A stretch of DNA of 46,014 nucleotides from the NCBI GenBank assembly GCA_017414505.1, contig JAFQLQ010000024.1:1-46014 (forward strand), written 5' to 3'. Made by a program: the position numbers and the translations under genes. Of the stretch, positions 16,003 through 24,118 are shown piece by piece. The DNA comes from Clostridia bacterium (GTDB lineage: Bacteria; Bacillota; Clostridia; UMGS1840; HGM11507). Within the stretch, counting starts at the first letter, position 1; each line of letters opens with the position of its first letter. The notes under the pieces are model-generated. The model saw nothing but the letters and a program-made list of their open reading frames with translations. It had not been told where the DNA came from and made no database searches.

Positions 16003-18078
16003 ATGTACAGAACGTTATTTTGTAACGACATCTGTGATAAGCATATCGGTCAGACTGTTCAGCTTGCCGGCTGGGTTGACGTTGTGCGTGACCACGGTGG
16101 CGTTATATTTGTTGACCTTCGTGATTACACAGGTGTAACACAGGTTGTAATTCACAACGAAGAACTGCTAAAAAACGTGAACCGTGAAACAGTTATTTCT
16201 GTCAGCGGTACCGTTGAAAAGCGTGATCCCGAAACAGTTAATACAAAAATTGCAACAGGCTATGTTGAACTGGTGGCAGACAGCCTTCAGGTTCTTGGAA
16301 AAAGCCAGAATATGCTTCCCTTTGAAGTAAGAGCTTCAAGAACAAGCAAAGATGAGCTTCGTCTTAAATACCGTTATCTTGACCTTCGTAACCCGAAGAA
16401 CCACGATAACCTTGTTAAACGTTCTCAGATTATCCGTCATTTAAGAAATAAAATGGAAGAAAAGAACTTCCTTGATATGCAGACTCCTATTCTTACTGCA
16501 TCATCTCCCGAAGGAGCTCGTGACTTCCTTGTTCCCAGCCGTAAGCATCCGGGAAAATTCTATGCACTTCCCCAGGCTCCTCAGCAGTTTAAACAACTTC
16601 TGATGGTTTCCGGATTTGACAGATATTTTCAGGTTGCACCCTGCTTCCGTGATGAGGATGCACGTGCAGACCGTTCTCCCGGTGAATTTTATCAGCTGGA
16701 CTTTGAAATGGCATTTGCAACTCAGGAAGAAGTTTTAGAGGTTTGTGAAGATGTAATTTATGATACTTTCAAAACATTTTCCGATAAAAAAGTAACAGAA
16801 AAACCTTTCCGCCGTATCACATATGCAGAATCCATGATGAAATACGGTTCGGATAAACCGGATTTAAGAAATCCGCTTATTATCTGCGATTTAACAGATT
16901 TCTTTGCAGGTGTTAACTTCCCCGCTTTCAAAGGCAGACCTGTTCGCGGTATTGTTGCAAACTGTAAAGGTAAATCCAAGAAATTCTTTGAGGATTCCTT
17001 AAAATATGCTACATCTGCAGAAGTAGGTCTTGGCGGTCTTGGTTACATCACCTTAAAAGACGGTGTTTTTACAGGACCTATTGCCAAATTCTTAAGTGAG
17101 GAACAAAAAGCTGAAATAATTAATCTTACAGGTGTTAAAGAGGATGAAACTCTGTTCTTCATCTGTGACGATAAAAAGAACGACACCGAGAAAAAAGCAG
17201 GTCACATCCGTACCTGGCTTGCAAAAGAAGAACAGCTTGACCTTATTCGTGACGATGCTTTTGAATTTTGCTTCGTAGTTGATTTCCCAATGTATGAAAA
17301 CGACGAGGAAACCGGCGAAACAATATTCACTCACAACCCGTTCTCAATGCCTCAGGGCGGAATGGAAGCACTGTTAACAAAAGATCCCACCGAGGTTCTT
17401 GCATATCAGTACGACCTTGTTTGTAACGGTATCGAGCTTGCTTCCGGTGCGGTTCGTAACCACGATATTGATATAATGAAAAAGGCATTTGAAATTGCAG
17501 GCTACGACGAAAATGAATTAAAGAGCCGTTTTAATGCGCTATATACCGCATTCCAGTACGGTGCTCCTCCTCACGCAGGTATGGCACCCGGTATCGACCG
17601 TATGGTAATGCTTTTAACTGATGAAGAAAAAATTCTTGATGTTATCGCGTTCCCGTTAAACGGAAATGCTCAGGATTTACTTTTAGGTGCTCCCAGCGAA
17701 GTTACAAATCAGCAGCTTGAAGATGTTCATCTGCTTGGCAGCGGAAGTGCACTTGCACAGCGTTCTGCTGCTTCCTCTTCAGGTAAACAGACGCAGGGCA
17801 AGCGTTCCACCTTCTCCAATGCTCAGCAGCTTAATCAGCTTTCTTTAACAGAGGAAGAAGAAGCAATTATGCAGGGAATTTTCACTTCTATGAGCGAAAG
17901 CGAAAAGAAGCTTTCTTCCTGCGATACTGAAAATGTTGAAGAAATGGTTCACGTTATGCCTATGACAAATGTACTTCGTGAGGATGTACGCAAGCAGCCT
18001 TTCACAAGAGAAAGCTTGCTTGAAGGTGCTCCCGAACGCAGTGACGACAGTTGGCAGGTACCAAGACTTGTAAAGTGA
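16003..18078 (+). CDS. aspS: Aspartyl-tRNA synthetase fused to GatC
   Basis: The 691-residue protein joins a complete bacterial AspRS (about 1-576) through a Ser/Gln-rich linker (577-611) to a complete GatC domain (612-691). GatC is recognised by its LSLTEEEEAIM start, the HVMPMTNVLRED core and the end ERSDDSWQVPRLVK. The AspRS part has the anticodon-binding OB fold, motif 2 CFRDEDARADRSPGEFYQ and motif 3 GMAPGIDRMVM. His31 in RDHGG matches the residue that marks non-discriminating AspRS in Pseudomonas aeruginosa, so it should also charge tRNA-Asn with Asp. Motif 2 is closer to alphaproteobacterial AspRS than to E. coli. AGGAGG at 15989-15994 sets the start. Confidence 0.93.
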   Translation: MYRTLFCNDICDKHIGQTVQLAGWVDVVRDHGGVIFVDLRDYTGVTQVVIHNEELLKNVNRETVISVSGTVEKRDPETVNTKIATGYVELVADSLQVLGKSQNMLPFEVRASRTSKDELRLKYRYLDLRNPKNHDNLVKRSQIIRHLRNKMEEKNFLDMQTPILTASSPEGARDFLVPSRKHPGKFYALPQAPQQFKQLLMVSGFDRYFQVAPCFRDEDARADRSPGEFYQLDFEMAFATQEEVLEVCEDVIYDTFKTFSDKKVTEKPFRRITYAESMMKYGSDKPDLRNPLIICDLTDFFAGVNFPAFKGRPVRGIVANCKGKSKKFFEDSLKYATSAEVGLGGLGYITLKDGVFTGPIAKFLSEEQKAEIINLTGVKEDETLFFICDDKKNDTEKKAGHIRTWLAKEEQLDLIRDDAFEFCFVVDFPMYENDEETGETIFTHNPFSMPQGGMEALLTKDPTEVLAYQYDLVCNGIELASGAVRNHDIDIMKKAFEIAGYDENELKSRFNALYTAFQYGAPPHAGMAPGIDRMVMLLTDEEKILDVIAFPLNGNAQDLLLGAPSEVTNQQLEDVHLLGSGSALAQRSAASSSGKQTQGKRSTFSNAQQLNQLSLTEEEEAIMQGIFTSMSESEKKLSSCDTENVEEMVHVMPMTNVLREDVRKQPFTRESLLEGAPERSDDSWQVPRLVK

Positions 18079-18088
18079 GGTGTGTGAA

Positions 18089-19270
18089 ATGAAATATTAT
18101 TCAGCACAAATGTGCGATAAAGGAACCATTGCAGTTGACGATACAATTCTTATAAAAGATGTAGAAGCAACCGCAGGTTCTCATATACTGGAAGGCTTCA
18201 AATCTCTGTTCAGTGCAGAGGTTGTTGAAAGACTTTTAAACAAAGGCTACGAAATTTCCGGAAAAACTCACGTTGGTGAATTCGGACTTGACTTAGTTGG
18301 CGAATTTTCCTACTACAATCAGCAGGAAGGCTCTTTATCCGGTGCTGCGGCAGCACTTGTTGCAAACGGTGATGTAAAAGCGGCACTTGGTGTTGATATG
18401 AACGGTACAACACGTCGTTCAGCAGCACTTTCCGGTGTTGATTTTCTAAAACCCACCTACGGAACAGTTTCCCGTTACGGAGTTATCTCCTGTGCGGCTT
18501 CCGGCGAACAGGTTGGTGTTTATTCAAAAAATGCTGAGGGCATAAAGGAAATTATGGATGTAATTGCCGGTCATGATGATAAAGACGGCACAAGTCTGCC
18601 CGAAGCAGCTTATGATTATTCTTTAAATGATGTTTCAGGCAAAAAAGTTTGTATCATAAAAGAGCTTCTTGAAAAAGCTGACGATGAAACGAAAGCTAAG
18701 GTTAACGCTTTTGCCGATTCGCTTCGCAAAAACGGTGTTACCGTTGATGAAATTTCCTGCGATTTATTTGAAATTGCAAATACAGCATGGCAGATTTTAA
18801 TGTCTGCTGAAACCTGTAACAATGTTTCCCGTTATGACGGTGTAAAATTCGGTCACCGTTCTTCAAAATACAGAAACATTGATGAATTATATGTTAACAC
18901 AAGAACCGAGGGCTTCAATTTCCTTACAAAGGCTGTAATTCTTTACGGTTCAGATGTGTTATCCAAAAACCGTTATAAAGACTGTTACGATAAATCCTTA
19001 AGAGTGCGTCGGGTTGTATCCGAGGGTATTTTAAAGCTTATGGAAAGCTACGATGCAATTCTTACTCCCGTATGCTCAAAAACTTCTTACGAAGCTTACG
19101 ACATTCACGAAGCATTCGGAAAAGTATTTAACGAAAGCGTATTTACATCAACTGCTAACCTTATCGGTATCCCTGCTTTAGTAAGCGGCGGAGTTCAGCT
19201 GATGGGCAAGCATTTTTCCGAAAGTACGCTTCTTAGTCTTGCACACATTGTTGAAAGGAAGGGTGAATAA
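18089..19270 (+). CDS. gatA: Shortened, divergent GatA amidotransferase subunit
   Basis: The 393-residue protein is clearly related to GatA (LKPTYGTVSRYG; SRYDGVKFGHRS; a C-terminal NLIGIPAL block) but is about 90 residues shorter than usual: the first 55-60 residues and the loop before the Gly/Ser-rich segment are missing. The catalytic Lys (K23 in LIKD) and cis-Ser (S82 in EGSLSGA) are kept, but the nucleophile motif DTGGSIRQ has become DMNGTTRR, with Thr107 in the Ser place. The Asp and Arg that bind glutamine in known GatA also appear replaced. It may not hydrolyse glutamine. ATG 18089 follows AGGTG; it lies 10 bp after aspS-gatC. Confidence 0.85.
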   Translation: MKYYSAQMCDKGTIAVDDTILIKDVEATAGSHILEGFKSLFSAEVVERLLNKGYEISGKTHVGEFGLDLVGEFSYYNQQEGSLSGAAAALVANGDVKAALGVDMNGTTRRSAALSGVDFLKPTYGTVSRYGVISCAASGEQVGVYSKNAEGIKEIMDVIAGHDDKDGTSLPEAAYDYSLNDVSGKKVCIIKELLEKADDETKAKVNAFADSLRKNGVTVDEISCDLFEIANTAWQILMSAETCNNVSRYDGVKFGHRSSKYRNIDELYVNTRTEGFNFLTKAVILYGSDVLSKNRYKDCYDKSLRVRRVVSEGILKLMESYDAILTPVCSKTSYEAYDIHEAFGKVFNESVFTSTANLIGIPALVSGGVQLMGKHFSESTLLSLAHIVERKGE

Positions 19271-19272
19271 TT

Positions 19273-20697
19273 ATGAACTACGAAATAGTCATCGGCCTTG
19301 AAACTCATGTGGAGTTAAGCACCGAATCCAAAATATTCTGTTCCTGCGGCGGTCATTCTGCTGCTAAAGAGCCCAACGATTGCGTTTGCCCTGCTTGTTC
19401 AGGTATGCCGGGTATGCTTCCCGTTATGAACAAACGTGTTGTTGAGCTTGCAGTTACTGCAGGACTTATGTTAAACTGTAATATCAACCGTTACACTACT
19501 TTTGATAAGAAGAACTACTACTACCCCGATCTTCCCTGTGCATATCAGATTACTCAGCTTAATCACCCCATCTGCACAGACGGATGCGTTACTTTAAAAA
19601 CCTCCGGTGGAAACCGTGATATCCGCATTAAGCAGATTCATATGGAAGAAGATGCAGGTAAGCTTGTTCATGGCGGAAATTCATCTTTCGTTGATTTCAA
19701 CCGTACAAGTGTGCCTCTTATCGAGATTGTTACTCAGCCCGATTTTCGCAGTGCAGAAGAGGTTGTAACCTATCTTAACAAATTAAAATCAATGTTCCGT
19801 TCCGGCGGAATTTCCGAATGTGAAGAAGGCGCTATGCGTTGCGACGTTAATATTTCTGTTCGCCCCGAAGGAAGCGAAGAATTCGGTGTTCGTACCGAAA
19901 TTAAAAATATGAGCTCCTTTGAAGCAATCGAACGTGCTATACGTTACGAATCTCAGCGTCATATTGATGCTATTGAATTTGAAACAGAAGAGCTTGTTCA
20001 GGAAACAAGACGTTTTGACGATGTAAGCGGCAAAACTATGGCAATGCGTAACAAGGAAACCGAAGCGGATTACCGCTATTTCCCCGATGCCAACTTAATG
20101 CCCATTATAATCGACGATGAATGGCTTGAAGAAATCAAAGCAAACAAACCCGTTGCAGTGGATGAAAAGGTTGAAGAATATCTTGCAGCAGGTATTTCCG
20201 ATAAGGAAATTGATATGCTTATTTCCAACAATAAAATCAGCTCGCTACTTGAAGATACAGTTAAGCTTGGCTGTAATACGAGAGATGCCGCAACCTGGAT
20301 TCTTACCGATTGCGCAGGTGTTCTCCGTAAAGACGGAAAAAGCTTTGACGACCTTGTAATAACTGCCGAAAAGCTTGCAGTTATTATCAAAATGGTTAAC
20401 GACGGAACAATCAACCGTAACGCAGGTAAAAAAGTTCTTATTGCTGTTGTTGAAAACGGTGCAGATCCTGTTTCCTACTGTAAAGAACAAGGTCTTGACA
20501 GAAAGGTTGATACAGCCGCAATAGAAAGCGTGATTGACAAAGTTATCAGCCAAAATCCGCAGGCAATTGAAGATTTCAAAAACGGTAAAACAAAAGCCGC
20601 TCAGGCTCTGTTTGGCGCTTGTATGCGTGAATTAAAAGGCGCAGGCGATCCGTCTGCAATAAAAGAATTGCTTGATAACAAACTTAAAAATATGTAA
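19273..20697 (+). CDS. gatB: Aspartyl/glutamyl-tRNA amidotransferase subunit B
   Basis: The 474-residue GatB is of normal length and sequence. It has the N-terminal kinase-like cradle (EIVIGLETHVEL, the CPACSGMPGMLPVMN zinc region and FDKKNYYYPDLP), then the helical and YqeY-like tail domains (about 300-474). GatB phosphorylates the mischarged aminoacyl-tRNA and transfers ammonia to it. Its intact state contrasts with the altered GatA upstream, so the tRNA-activating half of the enzyme appears preserved. It starts 2 bp after gatA behind AAGGAAGG and is followed by a hairpin. Confidence 0.95.
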   Translation: MNYEIVIGLETHVELSTESKIFCSCGGHSAAKEPNDCVCPACSGMPGMLPVMNKRVVELAVTAGLMLNCNINRYTTFDKKNYYYPDLPCAYQITQLNHPICTDGCVTLKTSGGNRDIRIKQIHMEEDAGKLVHGGNSSFVDFNRTSVPLIEIVTQPDFRSAEEVVTYLNKLKSMFRSGGISECEEGAMRCDVNISVRPEGSEEFGVRTEIKNMSSFEAIERAIRYESQRHIDAIEFETEELVQETRRFDDVSGKTMAMRNKETEADYRYFPDANLMPIIIDDEWLEEIKANKPVAVDEKVEEYLAAGISDKEIDMLISNNKISSLLEDTVKLGCNTRDAATWILTDCAGVLRKDGKSFDDLVITAEKLAVIIKMVNDGTINRNAGKKVLIAVVENGADPVSYCKEQGLDRKVDTAAIESVIDKVISQNPQAIEDFKNGKTKAAQALFGACMRELKGAGDPSAIKELLDNKLKNM

Positions 20698-20705
20698 ATT
20701 AAAAA

Positions 20706-20734
20706 CAGAGGGGGCAATTGCTCCCTCTGCTTTT
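20706..20734 (+). terminator. Attenuator-like hairpin between gatB and the asparaginase-like gene
   Basis: A 10-bp GC-rich stem (20706-20715 with 20720-20729, one G-U pair) with an AATT loop is followed by TTTT only. The weak T run suggests partial read-through, which would set the ratio of gatB to the two downstream genes. Confidence 0.6.
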
Positions 20735-20746
20735 CAGGTGACTGAT

Positions 20747-21748
20747 GTGAAAAAAATTTTATTGATTTTAGTTGGCGGAACAATCTGCACCGCCGTTAAC
20801 GAAAAAGGAACTCTTTCCGTAAGCGAAAAAGCCGGTTTTGTATTAACAGATAATTTTGATAAATCCGACTCGGAATTTGCCAAAAAGGTTAACTTTACCC
20901 TGACCGAAAATTTGTTTATTTTAAGCGAAAATATGACGGTTAAAAACTGGAATTTAATAATTGAAACTTACAGAAAATACATTGTAAAGGACAACTTTGA
21001 CGGTGTAATTTTTGCCCACGGAACCGATACATTGGCATATTCTTCGGCGCTTTTTTCGTTGCTTCTTGCAAACACCGAAATTCCCGTATTTTTTGTTTCC
21101 AGCAACAAACGTTTAGACCACCCCGAAGCAAACGGAAACGAAAATTTCAGATGTGCGGTTGAATGTATATGTAAAGGAATATCCCCCAACGTATATGTTT
21201 CCTACAAAAACATTTCAGACAGTCAGATGTATATTCATTTAGCATCACGCCTTAAGCAATGCGAAAATTATTCCGACGATTTTTTCAGCAAAGGTGCAGT
21301 TAAAAGCATTGAAGAAATCAATGAAGACAACAGAAAAAATCTTCCTTTTGGCTTAAATGATGTGCATTTATCCGAATGTGTATTAATGTTAAAACCATAT
21401 CCCGGGATTAACTATAACGCCTTTGATTACAACCGTTTCAAAGCTATTCTTCACGGCACATACCATTCGGGAACAGCCTGTGCGGAGGATAATGAAAATT
21501 CCGTACTTCATATGATTAAGCTGTGTAAAAAAAGTGACATATATCTTTCGCCCTCTATTCCCGAAGGCGAAGTTTACGATACCGTAAGAGTTATAGGTGA
21601 AAATAAAAAAATAAAATTTCTTTACGGTTTAACCAACGAAATGGCATATGCAAAACTGCTTATTGCCTATTCCGTATTCAATAACGAAAACGATATTTCA
21701 GAATTTATAAATACAGAATATAATTATGAAATTACAGAAAAGAGATGA
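20747..21748 (+). CDS. Asparaginase-like (type I/GatD-related) amidohydrolase
   Basis: The 333-residue protein belongs to the L-asparaginase/GatD superfamily, whose members release ammonia from Asn or Gln. The first catalytic motif is LVGGTI (Thr near residue 11) and the second is FAHGTDTLAYSS (Thr and Asp near 89-91). The C-terminal GLTNEMAYAKLLIAY segment is typical. The GTG at 20747 is chosen because AGGTGA lies six bases upstream; the longer frame has no site and crosses the hairpin. It follows gatB and overlaps alaX by 4 bp. It could be a plain asparaginase or an ammonia donor for the amidotransferase; sequence alone cannot decide. Confidence 0.82.
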   Translation: MKKILLILVGGTICTAVNEKGTLSVSEKAGFVLTDNFDKSDSEFAKKVNFTLTENLFILSENMTVKNWNLIIETYRKYIVKDNFDGVIFAHGTDTLAYSSALFSLLLANTEIPVFFVSSNKRLDHPEANGNENFRCAVECICKGISPNVYVSYKNISDSQMYIHLASRLKQCENYSDDFFSKGAVKSIEEINEDNRKNLPFGLNDVHLSECVLMLKPYPGINYNAFDYNRFKAILHGTYHSGTACAEDNENSVLHMIKLCKKSDIYLSPSIPEGEVYDTVRVIGENKKIKFLYGLTNEMAYAKLLIAYSVFNNENDISEFINTEYNYEITEKR

Positions 21749-22911
21749 TTAATATGACAGAACGCATATATGAGCACGATTCTTACTGCCGTGAATTTAC
21801 GGCAAAAGTTATCTCCTGCGAAAAGAAAGACGAATTTTACTATGTTGAGCTTGATAAAACTGCATTTTTCCCCGAAGGAGGCGGTCAGGCGGCTGACATT
21901 GGTACATTAAACGATGCCGAAGTGCTTGATGTTCAGATTAAAAACGGCATTATAACCCACAAAACAAAAACCGCCTTTGAAACAAATCAGGAGGTTTTTG
22001 GAAAAATAGACTGGGAAACCCGTTTTACCCGTATGCAGAGCCATTCGGGAGAACACGTTTTATCGGGAATTGTGCATAATTTATTTGACTACACAAATGT
22101 TGGGTTCCATATGAGCGAAGCTCTTATGACAGTTGATTTCAGCGGCCCTTTAACGGCAGAAGATATAGAAAAGGTTGAGTTTTTATCCAATCAGGCAATT
22201 TACAAAAATGCTTTAATTACCGCAACATTCCCCTCTGACGAGGAGCTTGAAAAGCTTGATTACAGAAGCAAAATAGAAATTGACGAACAGGTAAGAATAG
22301 TTACCATTGACGGTATTGACTGCTGTGCCTGCTGTGCACCTCACGTTGCAAGAACAGGCGAAATAGGCATTATAAAAATCGTGGATTTCTACCCCAACAA
22401 AAAAGGCACAAGAGTGGAAATGCTGGCAGGTATCAACGCTCTTAAAGACTACGCCTTTCTTAATGCTTCAAACAAACAGCTTATGGGAGTTTTATCTGCA
22501 AAAAGAGAAAATGTAGCTGATGCCGTTACTAAACAAAACGAGCTTATCGGAGCATTGAAAAGCGAAAATTCCAGAATTTCAAAACAGCTTGCAATGTATG
22601 AGCTTAACCCAACCGAAATAAACGGTTCGGTGTATTCGATTTCAAACGGACTTAATTACGACGAATTAAGATACTGCGCAAATAATCTTACCGAAAAAGG
22701 CGTTAAAATCTGCATTCTTCTGTCAAAAGACGCAGAAGGAAACTACCTTTATGTTGTAAGCAGTGAAGAAACTGATGTTAAACCCATAGTTTCCGAGCTT
22801 AACAGCACATTTAACGGAAAAGGCGGCGGAAAACCCAACTATGCACAGGGCAAACTTTCTGCCGAATCGGAAGAAGCCTTGACTACTGTTGTCGAAAATC
22901 TATTAAAATAA
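21745..22911 (+). CDS. Alanyl-tRNA editing protein (AlaX-type with DHHA1-like tail)
   Basis: The 388-residue protein resembles the editing half of alanyl-tRNA synthetase and removes Ser (or Gly) from mischarged tRNA-Ala. The zinc-binding residues are in HSGEHVLSG and CCACCAPHVAR, and FFPEGGGQAAD is the usual N-terminal block. The C-terminal part (about 255-388) is DHHA1-like and ends with the FNGKGGGKPNYAQG motif. It overlaps the asparaginase-like gene by 4 bp (ATGA). An ATG at 21754 is an alternative start. It adds a proofreading function to the tRNA-charging operon. Confidence 0.88.
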   Translation: MINMTERIYEHDSYCREFTAKVISCEKKDEFYYVELDKTAFFPEGGGQAADIGTLNDAEVLDVQIKNGIITHKTKTAFETNQEVFGKIDWETRFTRMQSHSGEHVLSGIVHNLFDYTNVGFHMSEALMTVDFSGPLTAEDIEKVEFLSNQAIYKNALITATFPSDEELEKLDYRSKIEIDEQVRIVTIDGIDCCACCAPHVARTGEIGIIKIVDFYPNKKGTRVEMLAGINALKDYAFLNASNKQLMGVLSAKRENVADAVTKQNELIGALKSENSRISKQLAMYELNPTEINGSVYSISNGLNYDELRYCANNLTEKGVKICILLSKDAEGNYLYVVSSEETDVKPIVSELNSTFNGKGGGKPNYAQGKLSAESEEALTTVVENLLK

Positions 22912-22965
22912 GCACTTTACACATATAATAAAAGTAAAATTTACAATTTATTTTTATTTTTTTGA

Positions 22966-22994
22966 TTGACACAACAACCTTTTTAAGATACAAT
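22966..22994 (+). promoter_or_regulatory. Sigma-A promoter of the metallophosphoesterase gene
   Basis: TTGACA (22966-22971) and TACAAT (22989-22994) are 17 bases apart. The gene's AAAGGAGG site follows about 20 bases later. Confidence 0.75.
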
Positions 22995-23028
22995 AGATAG
23001 GTATTTTTTAAAAAAGGAGGCTTCCGCA

Positions 23029-23847
23029 ATGCGGTTTTTTCGCAAATTAATATCCCGTATTATAATTCTAGCCGTACTCATTGTGGCGGCCGATATTTAT
23101 ATAGAAGTGAATTATCCTTATTGCGAGTACGTGCAGTTTCAGTCAGCAAAAATTAACGACAGTATAAAAATTTTAAGCATTGCCGACCTGCACAGCAAGG
23201 AATTCGGCAGGGATAACGAAAGGCTTTTAAACCTTATTCGTCAATGCAATTTTGACGCTATTGTCTGCAACGGAGATATTGTAGATATAAATTCCGACCA
23301 GCTTCCCTACATAGAAAAATTCTTTTCTATGCTTATGAAGTTTAACAAACCTGTTTTCTATGTTTCGGGGAATAACGAAAAATGGGAAAACTGGGAAGAA
23401 ATAACCACTCTTTGCGAAAATATGGGAGTAAATGTTTTAAGAAACGAAAACGCAACCGTAACACGCGGTTCAACAACAGTAAATCTCTGCGGAATTGACG
23501 ATTATAACACCAAGGAATGGAATCTTGATTCGGCGCTTGACGGGATTAACCCAAATAATTTTACGGTGCTTATCTCCCACACACCCGATATTTTATACGA
23601 AGAAAAAGCCATCAGATCTGACCTTGTTTTAAGCGGTCACACTCATGGCGGTCAGGTTACAATCCCGTTTTTAAAGGATTACATTCAAACGGGTAAAAAA
23701 TGTATAAATGACTATATCAAAGGCACATATCAGTTCGACGATTCTACTACCCTTTATATCGACAGCGGTATGGGTACAACAAAAATTCCGATGCGTTTCG
23801 GAAACAGAAGCAAGGTTACTTTAATAACGCTTAAAAATAATATGTAA
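23029..23847 (+). CDS. Membrane-anchored metallophosphoesterase (YkuE/YaeI type)
   Basis: The 272-residue protein has an N-terminal membrane anchor (about 7-25) and a calcineurin-like phosphoesterase domain facing outwards. Metal-binding motifs are ADLHS (DxH), NGDIVD (GDxxD), SGNNEKW in the GNH(D/E) position and SGHTHGGQ. The His of GNH is Asn here, a variant I also associate with relatives in this subfamily. The substrate may be a lipid headgroup or cell-wall phosphate, which is inference. It has its own promoter and terminator and is a single-gene unit. Confidence 0.85.
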   Translation: MRFFRKLISRIIILAVLIVAADIYIEVNYPYCEYVQFQSAKINDSIKILSIADLHSKEFGRDNERLLNLIRQCNFDAIVCNGDIVDINSDQLPYIEKFFSMLMKFNKPVFYVSGNNEKWENWEEITTLCENMGVNVLRNENATVTRGSTTVNLCGIDDYNTKEWNLDSALDGINPNNFTVLISHTPDILYEEKAIRSDLVLSGHTHGGQVTIPFLKDYIQTGKKCINDYIKGTYQFDDSTTLYIDSGMGTTKIPMRFGNRSKVTLITLKNNM

Positions 23848-23875
23848 GAGAGATTGCATACAATCTCTCTTTTTT
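23847..23875 (+). terminator. Terminator of the metallophosphoesterase gene
   Basis: A 10-bp stem (23847-23856 with 23861-23870) with a 4-base loop is followed by a run of T, directly overlapping the stop codon region. Confidence 0.85.
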
Positions 23876-23876
23876 A

Positions 23877-23906
23877 TTGACAAACCAAATAGTCATATGA
23901 TATAAT
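23877..23906 (+). promoter_or_regulatory. Strong promoter of the non-coding RNA
   Basis: TTGACA (23877-23882) and TATAAT (23901-23906) are 18 bases apart, both perfect consensus boxes. No coding sequence follows; instead a long rod-like RNA begins at the expected start near 23912. Confidence 0.75.
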
Positions 23907-23911
23907 TACTC

Positions 23912-24073
23912 TGCCACACAATTTAATAAAGAGTGTAATTTACAGTGTGTATTTTTATATCTTTTTGGTAAAAATACAGACTCTATTTTCGCATACTGTA
24001 AGTACGCTCGAAAATTGTGTGGCAACAGTCGGAGTTATGTATTTTTCGTGCACACTCCGGTGTGCACTTTTTT
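23912..24073 (+). ncRNA. Structured non-coding RNA of about 160 nt, possibly 6S-like
   Basis: The transcript expected from the promoter at 23877-23906 folds into a rod. The closing stem is 13 bp and perfect (23912-23924 with 24012-24024), followed by a small internal loop. The second stem pairs 23931-23946 with 23995-24009, with one wobble and one bulge. A one-sided 17-base bubble (23978-23994) follows, then a 9-bp apical stem (23949-23957 with 23969-23977). A perfect 8-bp terminator (24048-24055 with 24060-24067, then six T) ends it. CGGAGT at 24030-24035 can pair with ACTCCG at 24054-24059, competing with the terminator. The bubble-in-a-rod shape recalls 6S RNA, but it is short and I see no decisive 6S sequence mark. 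Confidence 0.65.
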
Positions 24074-24118
24074 AATGGAAAATACACGCTCATTATTGTT
24101 GCGAGACAACTTCATAGC

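Noticed and set aside
20672..20746. Longer N-terminus for the asparaginase-like protein, giving 358 residues
   Set aside because: It would run through the hairpin at 20706-20734 and lacks a ribosome site, while GTG at 20747 has AGGTGA at the right distance and gives a normal asparaginase start.
23912..24073. Riboswitch controlling a downstream gene
   Set aside because: The competing pairing near the terminator looks switch-like, but the next gene on the same strand is over 650 bp away behind its own promoter and a convergent gene lies between, so a stand-alone RNA is more likely.
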